From positions 2,356,001 to 2,420,000 of the forward strand of contig CM074187.1 in NCBI GenBank assembly GCA_037179385.1: DNA of 64,000 nt. Reading direction: 5' to 3'. The translations under genes were made by a program, and so were the position numbers. Source of the DNA: Holothuria scabra. Taxonomy: Eukaryota; Echinodermata; Holothuroidea; Aspidochirotida; Holothuriidae. This document shows positions 11,710-24,300 of this stretch, piece by piece (within the stretch, counting starts at the first letter, position 1; each line of letters begins with the position of its first letter). The notes under the pieces were generated by a model. That model was not told where the DNA came from and searched no databases. It saw nothing but the letters and a program-made list of their open reading frames with translations.

Positions 11710-12720
11710 GAAGATTTTTCTTTTTGACCTCTCCTGACCACACATGCAGATCTTTGGAATTCTAAGGAAATTCACTTTTTGACCTCTGATGACCAGAGAT
11801 GGACAATTTTTGACCACTGGTGACCTGACAGGACCTTTGATCTATACCAAAAGCAATAAGATTCTTCCTCTTGTGGTGCATACAAGCTGTTTGAGAATTT
11901 TGTGCAATTTTACCTCTTGTGAATGCACATGACCTTTAACCTCCACCACAAATGATGGAGCTCTACCTCTAAACATTGTAAACCAGATGGAAGATGGCTA
12001 TCATTACTGTCCTTGAGATATTATGAAGCCTACAATTCCTAGTAGTTCTGCATAGTTCAGGGAAGTCATATTAGTGATGGTTAGTAACTTTCCTTAGTCC
12101 AATGAGTTGTGTCACAATCATGCTCAATCCGGAGAAATGATCCTGCCAAGGAGCAATGGAACTACTTATTAAATACTGCAAATTTACTTGCTTGAGTGCA
12201 CACTGCACTCAAAGAGCTAGAGATTTATTGTGTTTTGATGCAAGTAATAACCTGTGTGATCAGCTTCAACAACACTTTGGACTAAAAAGACTCTCATGTC
12301 ATGGAATCCATTTGGGCCTGTAGCCAGGCAAGTTACTGAAGGGTGCAAAATTTTCATGGGTTTGAGCAAACCAGTGTGCAAAAAGGTGTAAACACTCTAT
12401 AGGGCAAAACTCTACAGGGGCGTTAACTTGAAAACTGAATCCACTTACAAGGATTGTAGTATTCCCTCTGGTGCCCTCAGATTATTGTTGACCTTCACCA
12501 ACACCAAAAACAATACAGTTGTTCCTCTCAACATGACAAATCTTTATTCTAAATCCTGGTCATTCCTAGTGTGAGATACCTTGTCTAGCAGGGTTTGACC
12601 TTGAGTGACTTCAAATGACTGCTGGCCTCCACGAAACACAATAGAGTTCTTCCTCTCGGTACGATCAATCTGCTTAACCACATTTCAAAATTGTTTGTCA
12701 TTCTTACCTTGAGATGCTAT
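11710..12720. repeat. Degenerate repeats with TGACCTTTGACC-like motifs
   Basis: Several diverged units repeat the order GACCT..TGACCT, CCACCAAAAACAATA and TTCTTCCTCT, followed by an AATCTTT-like region and CCTTGAGAT. Examples start near 11727, 11780, 11845, 11930, 12488 and 12595. TGACCTTTAACCT at 11930-11942 is one base from a DR1 nuclear-receptor site. A related unit lies at 15395-15530. They look like an old minisatellite or a dispersed repeat, not coding sequence. Confidence 0.55.
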
Positions 12721-14641
12721 GTTTAAAAGGAGTGTAACTAACTCACATTTACATATGTTCGCCATCACATATTTCCTTGCCTGCCTGCCTCCAGCCTGCA
12801 ATCAAAAACTAATGGGAGAACCTGGTGGGTACATAGAATCCCAAGCCTTGATACTAGCATGTGTTGTACATATACAAATGAGGTATAGTTGCAACACTGT
12901 CAAGAGTTTTATGAATCTGTGATATTTCTCTCTTCTTTGGTTTCCTGTAAGTCTATGAAATTTGGAAGTCAATGAAACATAAATCAGAAAGTCTGAAAGA
13001 GGTGTTGGCAGGTCCATTTTTTTTGCACAAGAGCAGTCTAGTCAAAGGTGCATCAGTTTACCTGTAGTAAAACTAATGATGTGGGTGCATATACAGTCAA
13101 TATTCAGATTAATGGTGAACAAGTATTGCTCACAGATGCCAACCAATACATGGAGTATTGACTCATTCATGTTTACAAATGATGTCATAGCTGCTTGGCA
13201 ACAGAATTGATGAGGGAAATGTAGATTCCAATTCATCTGCATTCTGCTTGCAATTGTGAGATCGCTGCCAAGCATATGTTCCTGCACTTGTTCTTTGCCA
13301 AGCAGAGCTAACCAGTGATGTGAATGTAAATGAGTCTACTGTGACATACAGTATGTGACCTTAAGTGAAATTGAAGTTCATTTTTCTATCCCCATGTGGT
13401 TATTTCAAGTTTGAAATGTGCCACATTTCTGGCATTCTTAAATATGGTTAGTTCAAGTAAAATTTTTTATGATGAGAACATGATACATAAATATCTGTTA
13501 AAAATACTGAATGTGTTTTTATCCTGCAGAACGCTATGTTTATCTTAAAAGCAGTAAAAGGTACTACTCCAAAAGGAAGCTTTCATTTTAGAAATTGTAT
13601 CCATAGCTGTTGTGCACAAACAGATTTATTGCCTGTGATGTCTGTGGGAATCTGTCTTGAGCCTGCTGCACATGAAGGAAAACTAGCTCACCAAAATGCC
13701 ATTAAGTGACAGGATTACTTTTATGCAATTAGATGATGACACTTGTAAAAAAGTGTTAAGATGTAAACCATGTGCTCACATCTAGCGTATGCAATGTAAG
13801 AAGTGGCAGTCCTTTCAAAAAGAACTCAAACAGGTTTGATAGTAAGTTGAGTCACCAAAACATCCCCGCACAGGTGAAAAATTAGCAAAATTAGTTAAAC
13901 AGATGTAACTTCACTTACAAACCCCATAAGAAATGAAGTATAACCAAAGAGTCAATAAAATATAAACTAAAATGAAGCTAAATTTATTTGTTCCCTTGTT
14001 TTTCAAGTTTTATTAAATCTCTTTTTATGCTTTTAAAAGAGAAAAAGAAAATCTGATATAGATTGCACCACAGTATTTTAAAAGAAAACATCATCTTTAC
14101 TGTTGTAATTAACAGGTTTTACATTTTCTTGCTTATGGATGTTACCTAAACTTTGGCAATGGCATGAATAAATTCGAACCATTCAGAATATAACATCTCA
14201 GATAAGGAAAGCACATAGTATAAAGTCAGGAGGTTGAAGGGAGTTAAAGGAAATTATTCCTGAATAATCTTATCTTTACTGATTGTGTTTCTTGCCAAGA
14301 TCTGCCGCTTCCTGCACATCTTTGGTTATTACATGCAGCAATGGGACATTAATTAATACACACTTAGTGATCTGACTGAAGAATTGTCTAAACAAATGGT
14401 TTACTTCTCTGTCACAAAATGGATGTGCAATTGCTAATAGTCCAATTAATTTATCACAAAAGTGGCTAACTCTGAAATTACTAGAGAGATGACAGTGTCG
14501 CTGTGACCATGTACTGATATCATTGTTCTTCAGAATGACTCACACTTGACTACATAGCAGGGTCAGTGGTAGCACTACAGGGTGTGGAAGGGGGTAGGAG
14601 TGATCCTAATGACCAGTGTATGATCAAGTATTTGATCTGAC
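12721..14641. other. Intergenic stretch with no supported gene
   Basis: Only short frames of up to about 80 codons are open, on both strands, with no recognisable protein. The sequence is AT-rich, single-copy-looking spacer between the two convergent genes. Confidence 0.5.
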
Positions 14642-15073
14642 TAGCGTTTGCACCGGGTACCCGGGTACCCAACCGACGTTCTTGCTACAGGGTAGAAAAT
14701 TACTACCTGGGTAGAGTTTTTCTATGATTTCTTTTTGATCCTCGCAAAATAACATGGTTATTGAAAGAAAGAAATGTATTAACCCACATCGCATTCACAA
14801 TTATTTGAAATGAAGTTGCTTAACTTGTTTGTTTCTGTAACATGCTTTTGTTAAATTGCACTTTTCAAGAAACAATTCCCGCGATGTGTGTTTCTAACAT
14901 CCGCTCCTATACCATTTAAGGAAATAGCATAGGCCTATGTACTATACTGTGCAAAGCCTAGCCCGTTCGGCAGATAAAAGATATTGCAAGGTTTTCGATC
15001 CGGTACCCAGGTACCCGACGGGTAATACGGTTCGGGTACCCAGGTACAAGTTTCCTACCCGGTGCAAACACTT
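14642..15073. mobile_element. 432-bp hAT MITE with GGGTACCC-rich ends
   Basis: The ends TAGCGTTTGCACCGGGTA and CTACCCGGTGCAAACACTT are imperfect inverted repeats. Flanking 8-mers GATCTGAC (14634-14641) and GATGTGGC (15074-15081) match at 6 of 8, consistent with an aged hAT target duplication. Internal sequence, including CGATGTGTGTTTCTAACATC, is shared in reverse orientation with the longer element at 27987-29339, so this is a deletion derivative of that family. Confidence 0.78.
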
Positions 15074-15394
15074 GATGTGGCCACTACACAAAACTGTCAA
15101 TACTATGGAGATGTATATTTCTGCTACCAGTGTTACAGTCACATGCTTGTTATGATGTAAAGATACCAACAACTCAAAATACAATGAGAAGTCCTCAAGG
15201 TGCCTTCAAAATTAGCTTAAATAAGTAAAACCAGAATGCAAACATGCATTGAGGTTTCAATGAAACAATAACATCTGTTTTATTCCAACTACTACTACAA
15301 TTTCCATAAATCTTTCAGTCACTGGTCTTATACTATTTTACCATGTTGGAAAAATAGTCTGATGTTTGCATTTCTTGGAAAATTGTATGTTTTG

Positions 15395-15530
15395 GTCTTT
15401 GCTAAAACCTTGAAATATCATGATGACAAGGTTTTCAAAGTTGATCCCTGTTGATCCCAGAGATGACCTTTGACCTGCATCAAAAACAACAGGTTTCTTC
15501 CTCCAGATGAGAGGAATCTTTGTACCAAGG
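15395..15530. repeat. Repeat unit with a perfect DR1-type TGACCTTTGACCT
   Basis: TGACCTTTGACCT at 15464-15476 is two TGACCT half-sites spaced by one base. It is followed by a CATCAAAAACAACAGG-like word and TTTCTTCCTCC, as in the units at 11710-12720. Binding of a nuclear receptor is only a motif-based possibility. Confidence 0.5.
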
Positions 15531-15588
15531 ACCTGTCTGATTATTCTTCCTTGACATATCATGTTAATAAGCAAATGCTATAAAAATG

Positions 15589-15671
15589 CACATGTACATA
15601 CATGCATACATGCATATACATTTATACATACATACATATACGTACATATGTACGTACATACATACGTACAC
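15589..15671. repeat. (ACAT)n / (ACGT)-interrupted microsatellite
   Basis: A run of CATACATA and TACGTACA tetranucleotide words. The open frames across it are a by-product of the repeat. Confidence 0.85.
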
Positions 15672-17449
15672 ACCAGCACAACTGCAGAGACTCCTATTTC
15701 ATCAAAACTAAAAATGGGTGCTTATTACATTCAAATACCTTGGTCCTTCAATACCCAGCTCCCAGCTATACCCAAACTAAACGCTCCAAGTAATACCACC
15801 ACCTTCTTCTCTGTAGAACCATATCAACATCATTCAAATTTACATTCTACGTCCTGGCAAAATCAGAACCAAAATTATAGATCATACTGTAGACATCTCA
15901 CCAAAACAGTAATATCACAAAATCTTTCAGCTTTACAGCATTACAAACTCTGAAATCTTTCCCTTTATATTAAAATAAGGTCACTCAATGTCTTCTCTTC
16001 ATGTGTAAAATTTTAAAAGGAAGTATTTCAATTTCAGATATGAAATTCCCTTTTTCACAAGAATACATGTCACCAACAGACAGGTCAATGAAAGCTAGCA
16101 ATCAGAACATATAAAAATCAAACATATTTTGTTCATATGCATAATAAATATCTAACTATTCCTAAGAAGTTGACTTGGTTCAATCTAAATTCAAAAGAGA
16201 ACATATTTTAATATTCGAAAGAGTTAAATCTCTCACCAAGATTTCTGTAAAGAATTTGTCAGTTCAAGTGTTACCATAAAATTATAGGATGGGATTATGT
16301 GCAACTCAACATAATCACCATTCTTGCATGAAAACTTGTTGCTACATTCTTGTATGTAATGTACGTCAATTGACTTTGTATTTGTAAGGGATAATGCACA
16401 ACCAAAGGTTAGTGCAAACGATGGACACAGGCGCAACCCAAGTGCATGTAGTGATAGCATTAAACAAGAGTGCCATCAAATTGACATGTGGACTCAGATT
16501 TCCTCTGGCAGGATAAAGTTTTCTTTCAGGCCAATTTTTCTGGCCAGTACTAAATCTGCTGCCCTGCCTGTATTTAAGTCATCAATGTGTAACCACATGT
16601 ACATAACATTTACTACACTGTGCTAGACAGTATTTAACATGTGTTTCTACCACAGATTACTAGATTAGAGCTACCAGCTGTCACTTAGTACCAACCCATA
16701 CTCAGCGGCAGTGGATAGACATGACAGAATGGGTGTAATATGCTTGAAGTGTGTTGTTGCCACTGGTGCTCCTAGGTCTAACTTTAGGGTTTGATACTAA
16801 ACGTGCTCAATTTTCGACTGCTACACAAGATGTTAAGATTTCTATCACATCATGTTAATAACCAACAAACCCAGCTTACTACCAATCAAATTAAGTCTGT
16901 GCTTGAAGTGCTATCTTTGGATTCTTAATTGTCCTGCAAGTAAATTTCTTTTGATCTTAGTTTCCAAAATAACATATTTTATCCTTTAAGGACTTTCACA
17001 AACATTTCCAGAAAATCATAGAATCATATAAAAATAATTTGCAGTTCAGAAATCAAATAATCAACAGTAATTTCTGTTTAGATCACACTTAAACAAAAAC
17101 CTGACAAAGACCAAAGGAAAGTCAGCAGCCTTCCCATATGCTACTCAGTTCTCCAGTACTGCCATTGTATGTGGTGCAAAACATAAGCAATGGAGTTATG
17201 AAAACTATCCAGTACCTCGCACCTGGAAAAACACCCAGGGTGCTGTTTCATTACACCAGAAGGTTATTTGTTGAGGCCTAGAACCCCAACAACCTTAGCT
17301 CCAATACTGCTACAGTTAGGTCTTAAAGGCAGTCATTTGTCACCCAAAACTACAGTTTCAGTATACATATATCAAAACTCTTAATTGGTACAGCTCTTTG
17401 ATTGGCGTCACATTCAGACAATGCATCATAGCTAAATTACCTAACATGG
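15672..17449. other. Intergenic stretch with no supported gene
   Basis: Short frames only, the longest being shadow frames of the adjacent microsatellite. I see no splice-linked coding blocks on either strand. Confidence 0.45.
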
Positions 17450-17625
17450 GCACTGAGAGTGTTTTGATTACACATTATGGACTTGTACGGCCACTGGGAC
17501 AAGTCATGAAGCAATAAACAAGGATTGTGTCTGGATAAAGATGAGTTTTAGATAAATGTGGGAGGGGCTAGAAGTCAGTAGGTTGGGAGAATTGGAACTG
17601 TTTGGGATGATGAAAATATGCCTTT
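17450..17625. repeat. Dispersed repeat, copy 2 (partner at 2285-2485)
   Basis: It shares TTTTGATTACACA, GAGTTTTAGA, GTGGGAGG and TAGGTTGGGAGAATT-like words with the copy upstream of MRPL9, in the same orientation. It lies 3' of the RFK stop codon. Confidence 0.5.
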
Positions 17626-18223
17626 AAAAGTGAGGAAGTTTAGTAGTCTCTGTAAACAACAGTTAAAAATTTTTCACTGATCATGTCAGTTTTTGTCAAC
17701 AGCATTGCATTTCTAAAATTAAATGGACATAAATATAGAGGTATGTATATGTTTTCCATCCCAATTCATGATTTTGGTCATATGGTTCAACATTCAAAGC
17801 ATGAATGGCTACATGGTACCAAACAAGTGGATGTAATTTTCTGCATATGGAGGTTTCCATTTAGAGCAGATGGGAAAAATGTAGAAGTAAACTTTTGCAG
17901 AAAGGCATAAAAAATGACCATTTGATGAGAAAGGCAAAGTGCTGGGTTGTAACATACACCGATGAGCCTATTTACTGAGTAGCTTATTTGAAAAGCTGCT
18001 ACCTTTGAAATGGCAAAATGTCAAAACATTAAATTGAGCTTTTCAAAGCAAAGGTATGAGAGGTAATGCTGCTTTCTTGCCAGGGATGAACAGTACTGAA
18101 GATTTCAAAGAAGGCAAATGACGATAAACATGTAGTTGCATATATACTCTTGTTGACAATGGACTGAGTGAAATCAACTTTGGAATGGAAGTTCTCCCCC
18201 AAGCCTTCTCCTTGAAATTATCA

Positions 18224-18342
18224 TCAACTCGAATCAATTTTATCCTGAAAGAAATTGTCTGTCTTGAATTGTCTGTACTCTTGTTTCTTCAACTGCTCCT
18301 CCGCTTCTGCTATATCTGACTTGATGGCTGATATTAATTCAT
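18224..18342 (-). CDS. RFK: RFK exon 4 (3' coding exon)
   Basis: The acceptor CAATTCCAACAG is followed by AT that completes an Asp codon split by the intron. The exon reads ELISAIKSDIAEAEEQLKK, then FKTDNFFQDKIDSS and TGA at 18226-18224. Human RFK has LESLISAIQGDIEEAKKRL and EDNFFQ in the same places. Confidence 0.95.
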
Positions 18343-21300
18343 CTGTTGGAATTGAAAAAAAAAAAAAAATTTGTCATGACTGAGCAAGGTCGGAAGAAAG
18401 AAAAATTCCTATCAGACATTATGCATAGAAGCCACACTGACGTCATGATCGAAGGAAAAACACAAACATGTGGATGATCTCAAGGACATGTAGATTAGAG
18501 GGCTGCAGACAACATAATTTGTGCAATGCATAAGAGGACTCATGCCCAAATCTGATTAGTTAACCAATGAGCTGTTTGCATTTATTGATGTTGCTTTGTT
18601 ATTCCTCCAAAGGAGGGCATACTTTATGAATTATGACTTCATATGCATAAGGTCTATATAATTTAATGACACTATCTCTGAACTGGAGTGAAGGTGTGGG
18701 GAGATTGTTGCGAAAGAATGTGAGCCTGGAGTCCTTAACTGATGAAAACGAGTGACCACATGTATAATATTATTACGATACATTGCCATAGTCATCATCA
18801 TCAGCAACCACAGCTCAGTGGGTGGCAAATTTATTTACCCTCCATGTTTTTTCTTTCCTTAGTTACCCTTTCATAACTTTGTTATTCTCAGCTGCCATTT
18901 ACATTTTCCTTCCATCCATCTGCGTTCTTGCTACATCCTCCTCCATCTCCCTTCCATTTACAATGTTTTCTCCTTCACTTTGGTGTCTTTGTTCTATTTT
19001 AACATGGTGTCATATCTTCTCCATGAAATGAGTTAATTAGATGAGGTTTTACAGCTCAGTTTCTAACTTCCTAACCAATTGTTTTAAGTCAATCAGACCA
19101 AGCCCTTTTTTCAAGTTGTGATCGGCTCACTGGCTCCATGAAAGGTTTGGGGTAGCGGTCCTGGGGGAAGGAGAATCAGAGTGCATTTCTCCTGGTATTT
19201 GGGGTGAACCATCATGAGCATATTAACTTCCCATAATTATGTCACTTGCCTAAATGAAATGTTTCATAATAACACATACCAAGAGATGAAAAGCCCCGTT
19301 CTTCTCGTATATAGCCAAGAACGGCCACTCTAAGCACACATCCATAGAAATCATCCTTAAAAGTGTGAAGTATGTGAGTTTCCTGCATATCAGAAGCAAA
19401 GAAAACAAAATAAGACTACAATCAGAGCAATGGTGCTTCCTACTTTTGAAACTAGAATTTGAAGATTTGACAATACTGTGGAAGTGAGCCACACAGACAC
19501 TGGCAATCATTTATTCCAAACTCCAACCAAAGACACTGCTCACATACTTTGAGCCTCAACTCCAGACTTAACTTACCCAAAGTTACTGAAGGCTCAACCT
19601 GGTTTGACTTACACACTGTATTCAATGCATTGATCTCCATAGTAAACTTTGAGCATTTCAGAAAGTCTGAACTGGAGCTTTATCTATGCCCCAACTTAAA
19701 CCTGAGACATGTTTGAATTTCACCTTGAGACTCAACCAAAACTACTGTATACCTCATGCCTCAAACTCTAAAATTTTAGAGGCAGAGTCATTTTGGTTTC
19801 AGGGATAAGGGCATATCTGTGGGCAACCTTTCTTGATTGATAGAGCCACAAGGCCAAACACAATGGCCCTTGTAATTGATTAGCAGAAAATGACAATTTG
19901 CATCCTCTTAGCTTTAATAATTCCTCCGCATATTGTTACATAAACAGTAGACACATGCACAATACTTTTCTGTGCATGTGCCAGTTCTCATGATTTCTGT
20001 GTTCTTTGATACCACTGAAGTTTTTAACGGTTTGGGAAATCAAGTCGCAGAGTCTATGGTTTTCTTCAAAGTTATGACTGGCTGAAAATGTTAAAAAAAA
20101 AAAAGAGTTGAGGGATAAAATCAGACGTGAGGCACTGCAGCCATGGTAGGGCAGCCCTTATGGCCATATCTGGCTGCAAACTCATTTGAAAGTTGCAGGG
20201 CATGGGGATCAATTGTACAGGTACCTTAGGGCAAGGTTTTGGTGAGCTTGGTTACATGCAAGCCCTTGATAATACATGATTTGTCTACACATGGTATTGT
20301 TTCATTTTCTTTGACTGTAATTGCTCTGAAAACTTGCATCAACATAGTAATGTAACATGCCTCTCAAATTGGGGAGGTCCAATGTACTACCTGTATTTAA
20401 GTAATGCACGCAACAAACTTCTGCCATACACTATCTTAGCTGGTATATCATTGAATTAAGCTACAAAGCTAGACTGTTAGCGCCATATACATTTTTTATG
20501 GGACAAAAACACTTTTTACTTACATTTTCCAAGTTAGGTTTAATTTGGGGGAGTTAATAAAACAAAAACTAGTCAGAAGGTTCACATCTCATAAAAATTA
20601 GTTTCCACTTAATCTAACCTCTGATCTTCAGAGTTAGCAAAAAAATTGAACTGAATAATGAATACTTCATAAACCTAGAGCTAATAAAATTGCATTGACA
20701 AATCTACCTTGGAATAAAAATGCAAAATATCAGGAGGTATAAAATGCAAAACATCATGATATGATCTTTCTTGTTATAATGAAGAATTGATAAGAATCTG
20801 AAATTTTACCCCCTGGTATGGAAACTGAGGCAATAGCACAGATAATATCAAGGTACAAAATACAACTGTCGAAACGATTGCTACAGTTGCTCAACAAAAT
20901 GTTACATAGTTATACAAAGACGCCATTTTGTTGTTTACAAGTAGCTCTTCCTTTTCGTCCTTGATTCCCAGGGCCGTTCCTGTTTCCTGTCACGAGTAAC
21001 AGAGTCCCTGGTGTACATGACAAACATTCTACACTTTAGTTCCATGTGGACGCCGTATCCCTATTTCCAGGGTGTGGCCAATTTCACCTTCTACAGCCTT
21101 TTCATTGGTCATAACTCATATCACATTTCAAGATTTATTACTATTTATTTTTGAGGTGTGTCAAAACTTTTGACCAACCAGGAATGGTATAAAGACTTAG
21201 TTTTCTGATCTCCATGAGACCTGCAAGTCCTGCAAGCTTGGATGCTTGCATTCTAGAGACTTCTCAGACAAAACATGTAGTCCCTTCACTAGTTTTTGGA

Positions 21301-24300
21301 GCCTGTAGCTCCCAACCATTTTTAGGGTCCTACCAGTATTATTTGATAATTTAATCCAACAATCATCTGTTAAGCTTAAACATGAGAGAAGTGACAATAA
21401 CAGAATAAAACATGGACTAATTGAAATCCCTTTGAGTTGTAGAACCTTTCTCTCTAGAATCTGTTAAACTTAAACATGAGAGAAGTGACAATAACAGAAT
21501 AAAACATGGACTAATTGAAATCCCTTTGAGTTGTAGAACCTTTCTCTCTAGAGTTCACTGAACTTTACCCTAAGGGCAAGCTGTTGACTTCTTTATGAGG
21601 TGGAAGATTGAGCAGAGTTGACTTCATTACATATTGGAGGAGCAGGATCAAACACTTCTACTTTACAGTCATAAACTGTTCAGTTTGTATTTTGAACACA
21701 ATCATTGCCTACACTATGTATACCTTTAACTTATGTTGGACTAACCAGTCTATAATGCTCCACAGCAGTTAGGCAATATTGCACTTTAGATGTATGTAGT
21801 GCTGCTTTGTGTATAAGCCAGAGCAGTCACTCCAAATTTATTTTGAAGCAACAGCTGAATTCTCCCCACCTTTCTGGTATGTGTATTAACAAGCAAAGAT
21901 TACCTCTTGCTACATCTAATTATTGTAGTGCGCCGCACTACAATATTGGCATTTACTGGCCGACTGACAATTTCTTTTGTGAAGCCTGTTATGGCCCACA
22001 ACTCATTTCCCTGCGCGTACCGTAACTTAGTTCGTACAAATATCCATGCTCTACCCTTTAACAATAGCAGTAAGTGCAATCTGTGGCCGTCTTTAAACAA
22101 AAATCAACTTCAGAAAAGCAAATACTACACTTACAAGGCTGATTTAAGGAGTTAGCTTCATGAAAGAGCATTGCGGATAAATTTCCAGAAAACGCGATGT
22201 AATGTGGTTCGGCCTTTTCACACTGAAGTGATAAGCCTGGAGAATCAATCGCTGCTTCCAATTTGGTGTACGTAACACGGCGCCAATGCGTCCACTACCG
22301 TTGAACAGTATCAAGACGTTATTGTACAGTGTCTTCATCTAGCTACTACGGAGCAGGGTATTGCCAATTCCCTGTACGGAACGAATTGGCTTTACTGCAT
22401 TGGATTAAGCGACTTGTGCTGTAGTTCTATTATCATGCTTTATTTCAGTGGTAAAGCAGAAGCTCTTTTGACAGCAGTCTGACCGAAACGTTTTGACAGC
22501 ATGCATGTAGCAAGCATTGCGAATTAACGAAACACGGATGTTAAACACACACAGCGTCAACAGTTATTCGGCCTCCCACGAGACAGTTGTCATATGCATG
22601 CAGCGGTGCAGTCAGAGAGCTTGAGAGGGCGTCATTATTTAACATATAGAACGGTGAAAGAGGAGTCGAGAACCGATAAAACCATTTCAGGCAGGAGTAA
22701 ACAACTCAACAGAGCATAACGTATGGCTAAGTAGGCTACTCAGCACGAGTCCTTGAACGGGACTATGCTTCGTCCACTTCATTTTACTCCACACTAGACT
22801 GTATACGGAGTAGGTCCTACCGTTAAGCGCAGTACACGGTCTTGTTCAAGGACTACTCAGCACTTGCTTCATGGTTGGCAAATATGCTTCAAAATAAAGC
22901 TAGTGACTGACTATTAGCATAGAAGGTCCGGATTTACTCCATCATTGGTTACTCTTCTATGATTTCTATATGCGTCCAGCCAAGGAGCTGGGAGACAAGT
23001 GGTTCATCTTTGTACTATCAAGAAATAGGGTTGAGAGGAGTGGCCATATAGAAACAACAGCCCCTCTTTCCGCCATGAACAAATCCTAAAGTTCAAATAA
23101 AAACTGGGCTACTGTACTAACTGAAAAGACATCTCTAACACGCACTACAATTCTGCGTATTTGCAAGCAAATGCAGTTCTAGTTTGCATTGTTCTTGCAC
23201 ACAAAGGGCTGCTCAGGGAAATTATTAACCTAGCTCCTATTCAGCCATCTTGGAATACATGCTCATCCTCATATTAACTAAGTGCAAAGCCAAGAAGGGA
23301 ATCCCACAAGTTTCTTGTTTCTCTTCAAAGTATCTTTCACAATGCTTGAGGACTTGAATGTTATATTTAAGGTTAACCAAGAAGTTACTCACAGTAAACT
23401 AAATTTCACAACTTGAAGAGAAAAAACATAATTGATTGTCACATGATCATTAGCCAATCATTAAACAGGGCAGTCTACAATACTCTTTCAAGTATGAGGA
23501 ACTACATTTTCCCTTTAGACAGAAATATTTCCTTTCAACTGATTGAATTAACACTGGGCATTAAAATTAAATCTCCAATATTATTCAAGACTTCTGCTTC
23601 ATGAGAAAAAGAGATGATGAGCCCCAAATAGAAACTTCCTGAATAAATGCTAAGCAATGACCCCACTTTATACACTGAGATGGGTAAGTGATATCAGCTT
23701 TGCTGTAAAATCAGTTTGCTTTCAGCATGTAAGTCTCACATATCACTTCCATACTTTCAGGAAACTCTACCATTATGGTACTACAGTATGTAAAAATTTT
23801 GAACAGAGAGGGTACTGGCAACTGTAAGAATACCTGCAATAACTTGAAGCAGTCAAAACAATTGAACACTGGTCTTGCATGGACTTTGGTGTTGGGCTGT
23901 TTTGGGGCTGTTTTTTTTTTTTTTTTAAGTTGGTAAGCTCCTGCAGATAAAGCAATTTCAGCAGGGTACCATGTAACAAACCCAAATATTCCAAGGAGTG
24001 ACACTCCAAAATATACAAAATGGATTAACAAATGGCCAAAAATGACCATTGGGTCTTCATGGACTTCTTTGGTTGAGCTACAGTAACAAGGAATCAATAT
24101 TCACTAATGTTGTGTTGGATACAAGACATACTGTAATATAATAAATCCACTTCAAATATCTGGACACTCTGACCCACTCATTTACAGTACTGTAATGTCT
24201 TACAGCAGTGATTCTACTTAGAATTCCAAATCTGATACCACGCCTAGTGAATCTCAAGACTGGTGTACATAGTATGTGAATACATGACGTGACACTTGGT

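Noticed and set aside
15561..15953. 130-codon plus-strand frame
   Set aside because: Its first third is translated ACAT microsatellite, and the rest has no protein features.
20910..20940. ATGGCG start-like motif on the minus strand inside RFK intron 2
   Set aside because: The frame closes after 11 codons, and RFK already has a conserved start in exon 1.
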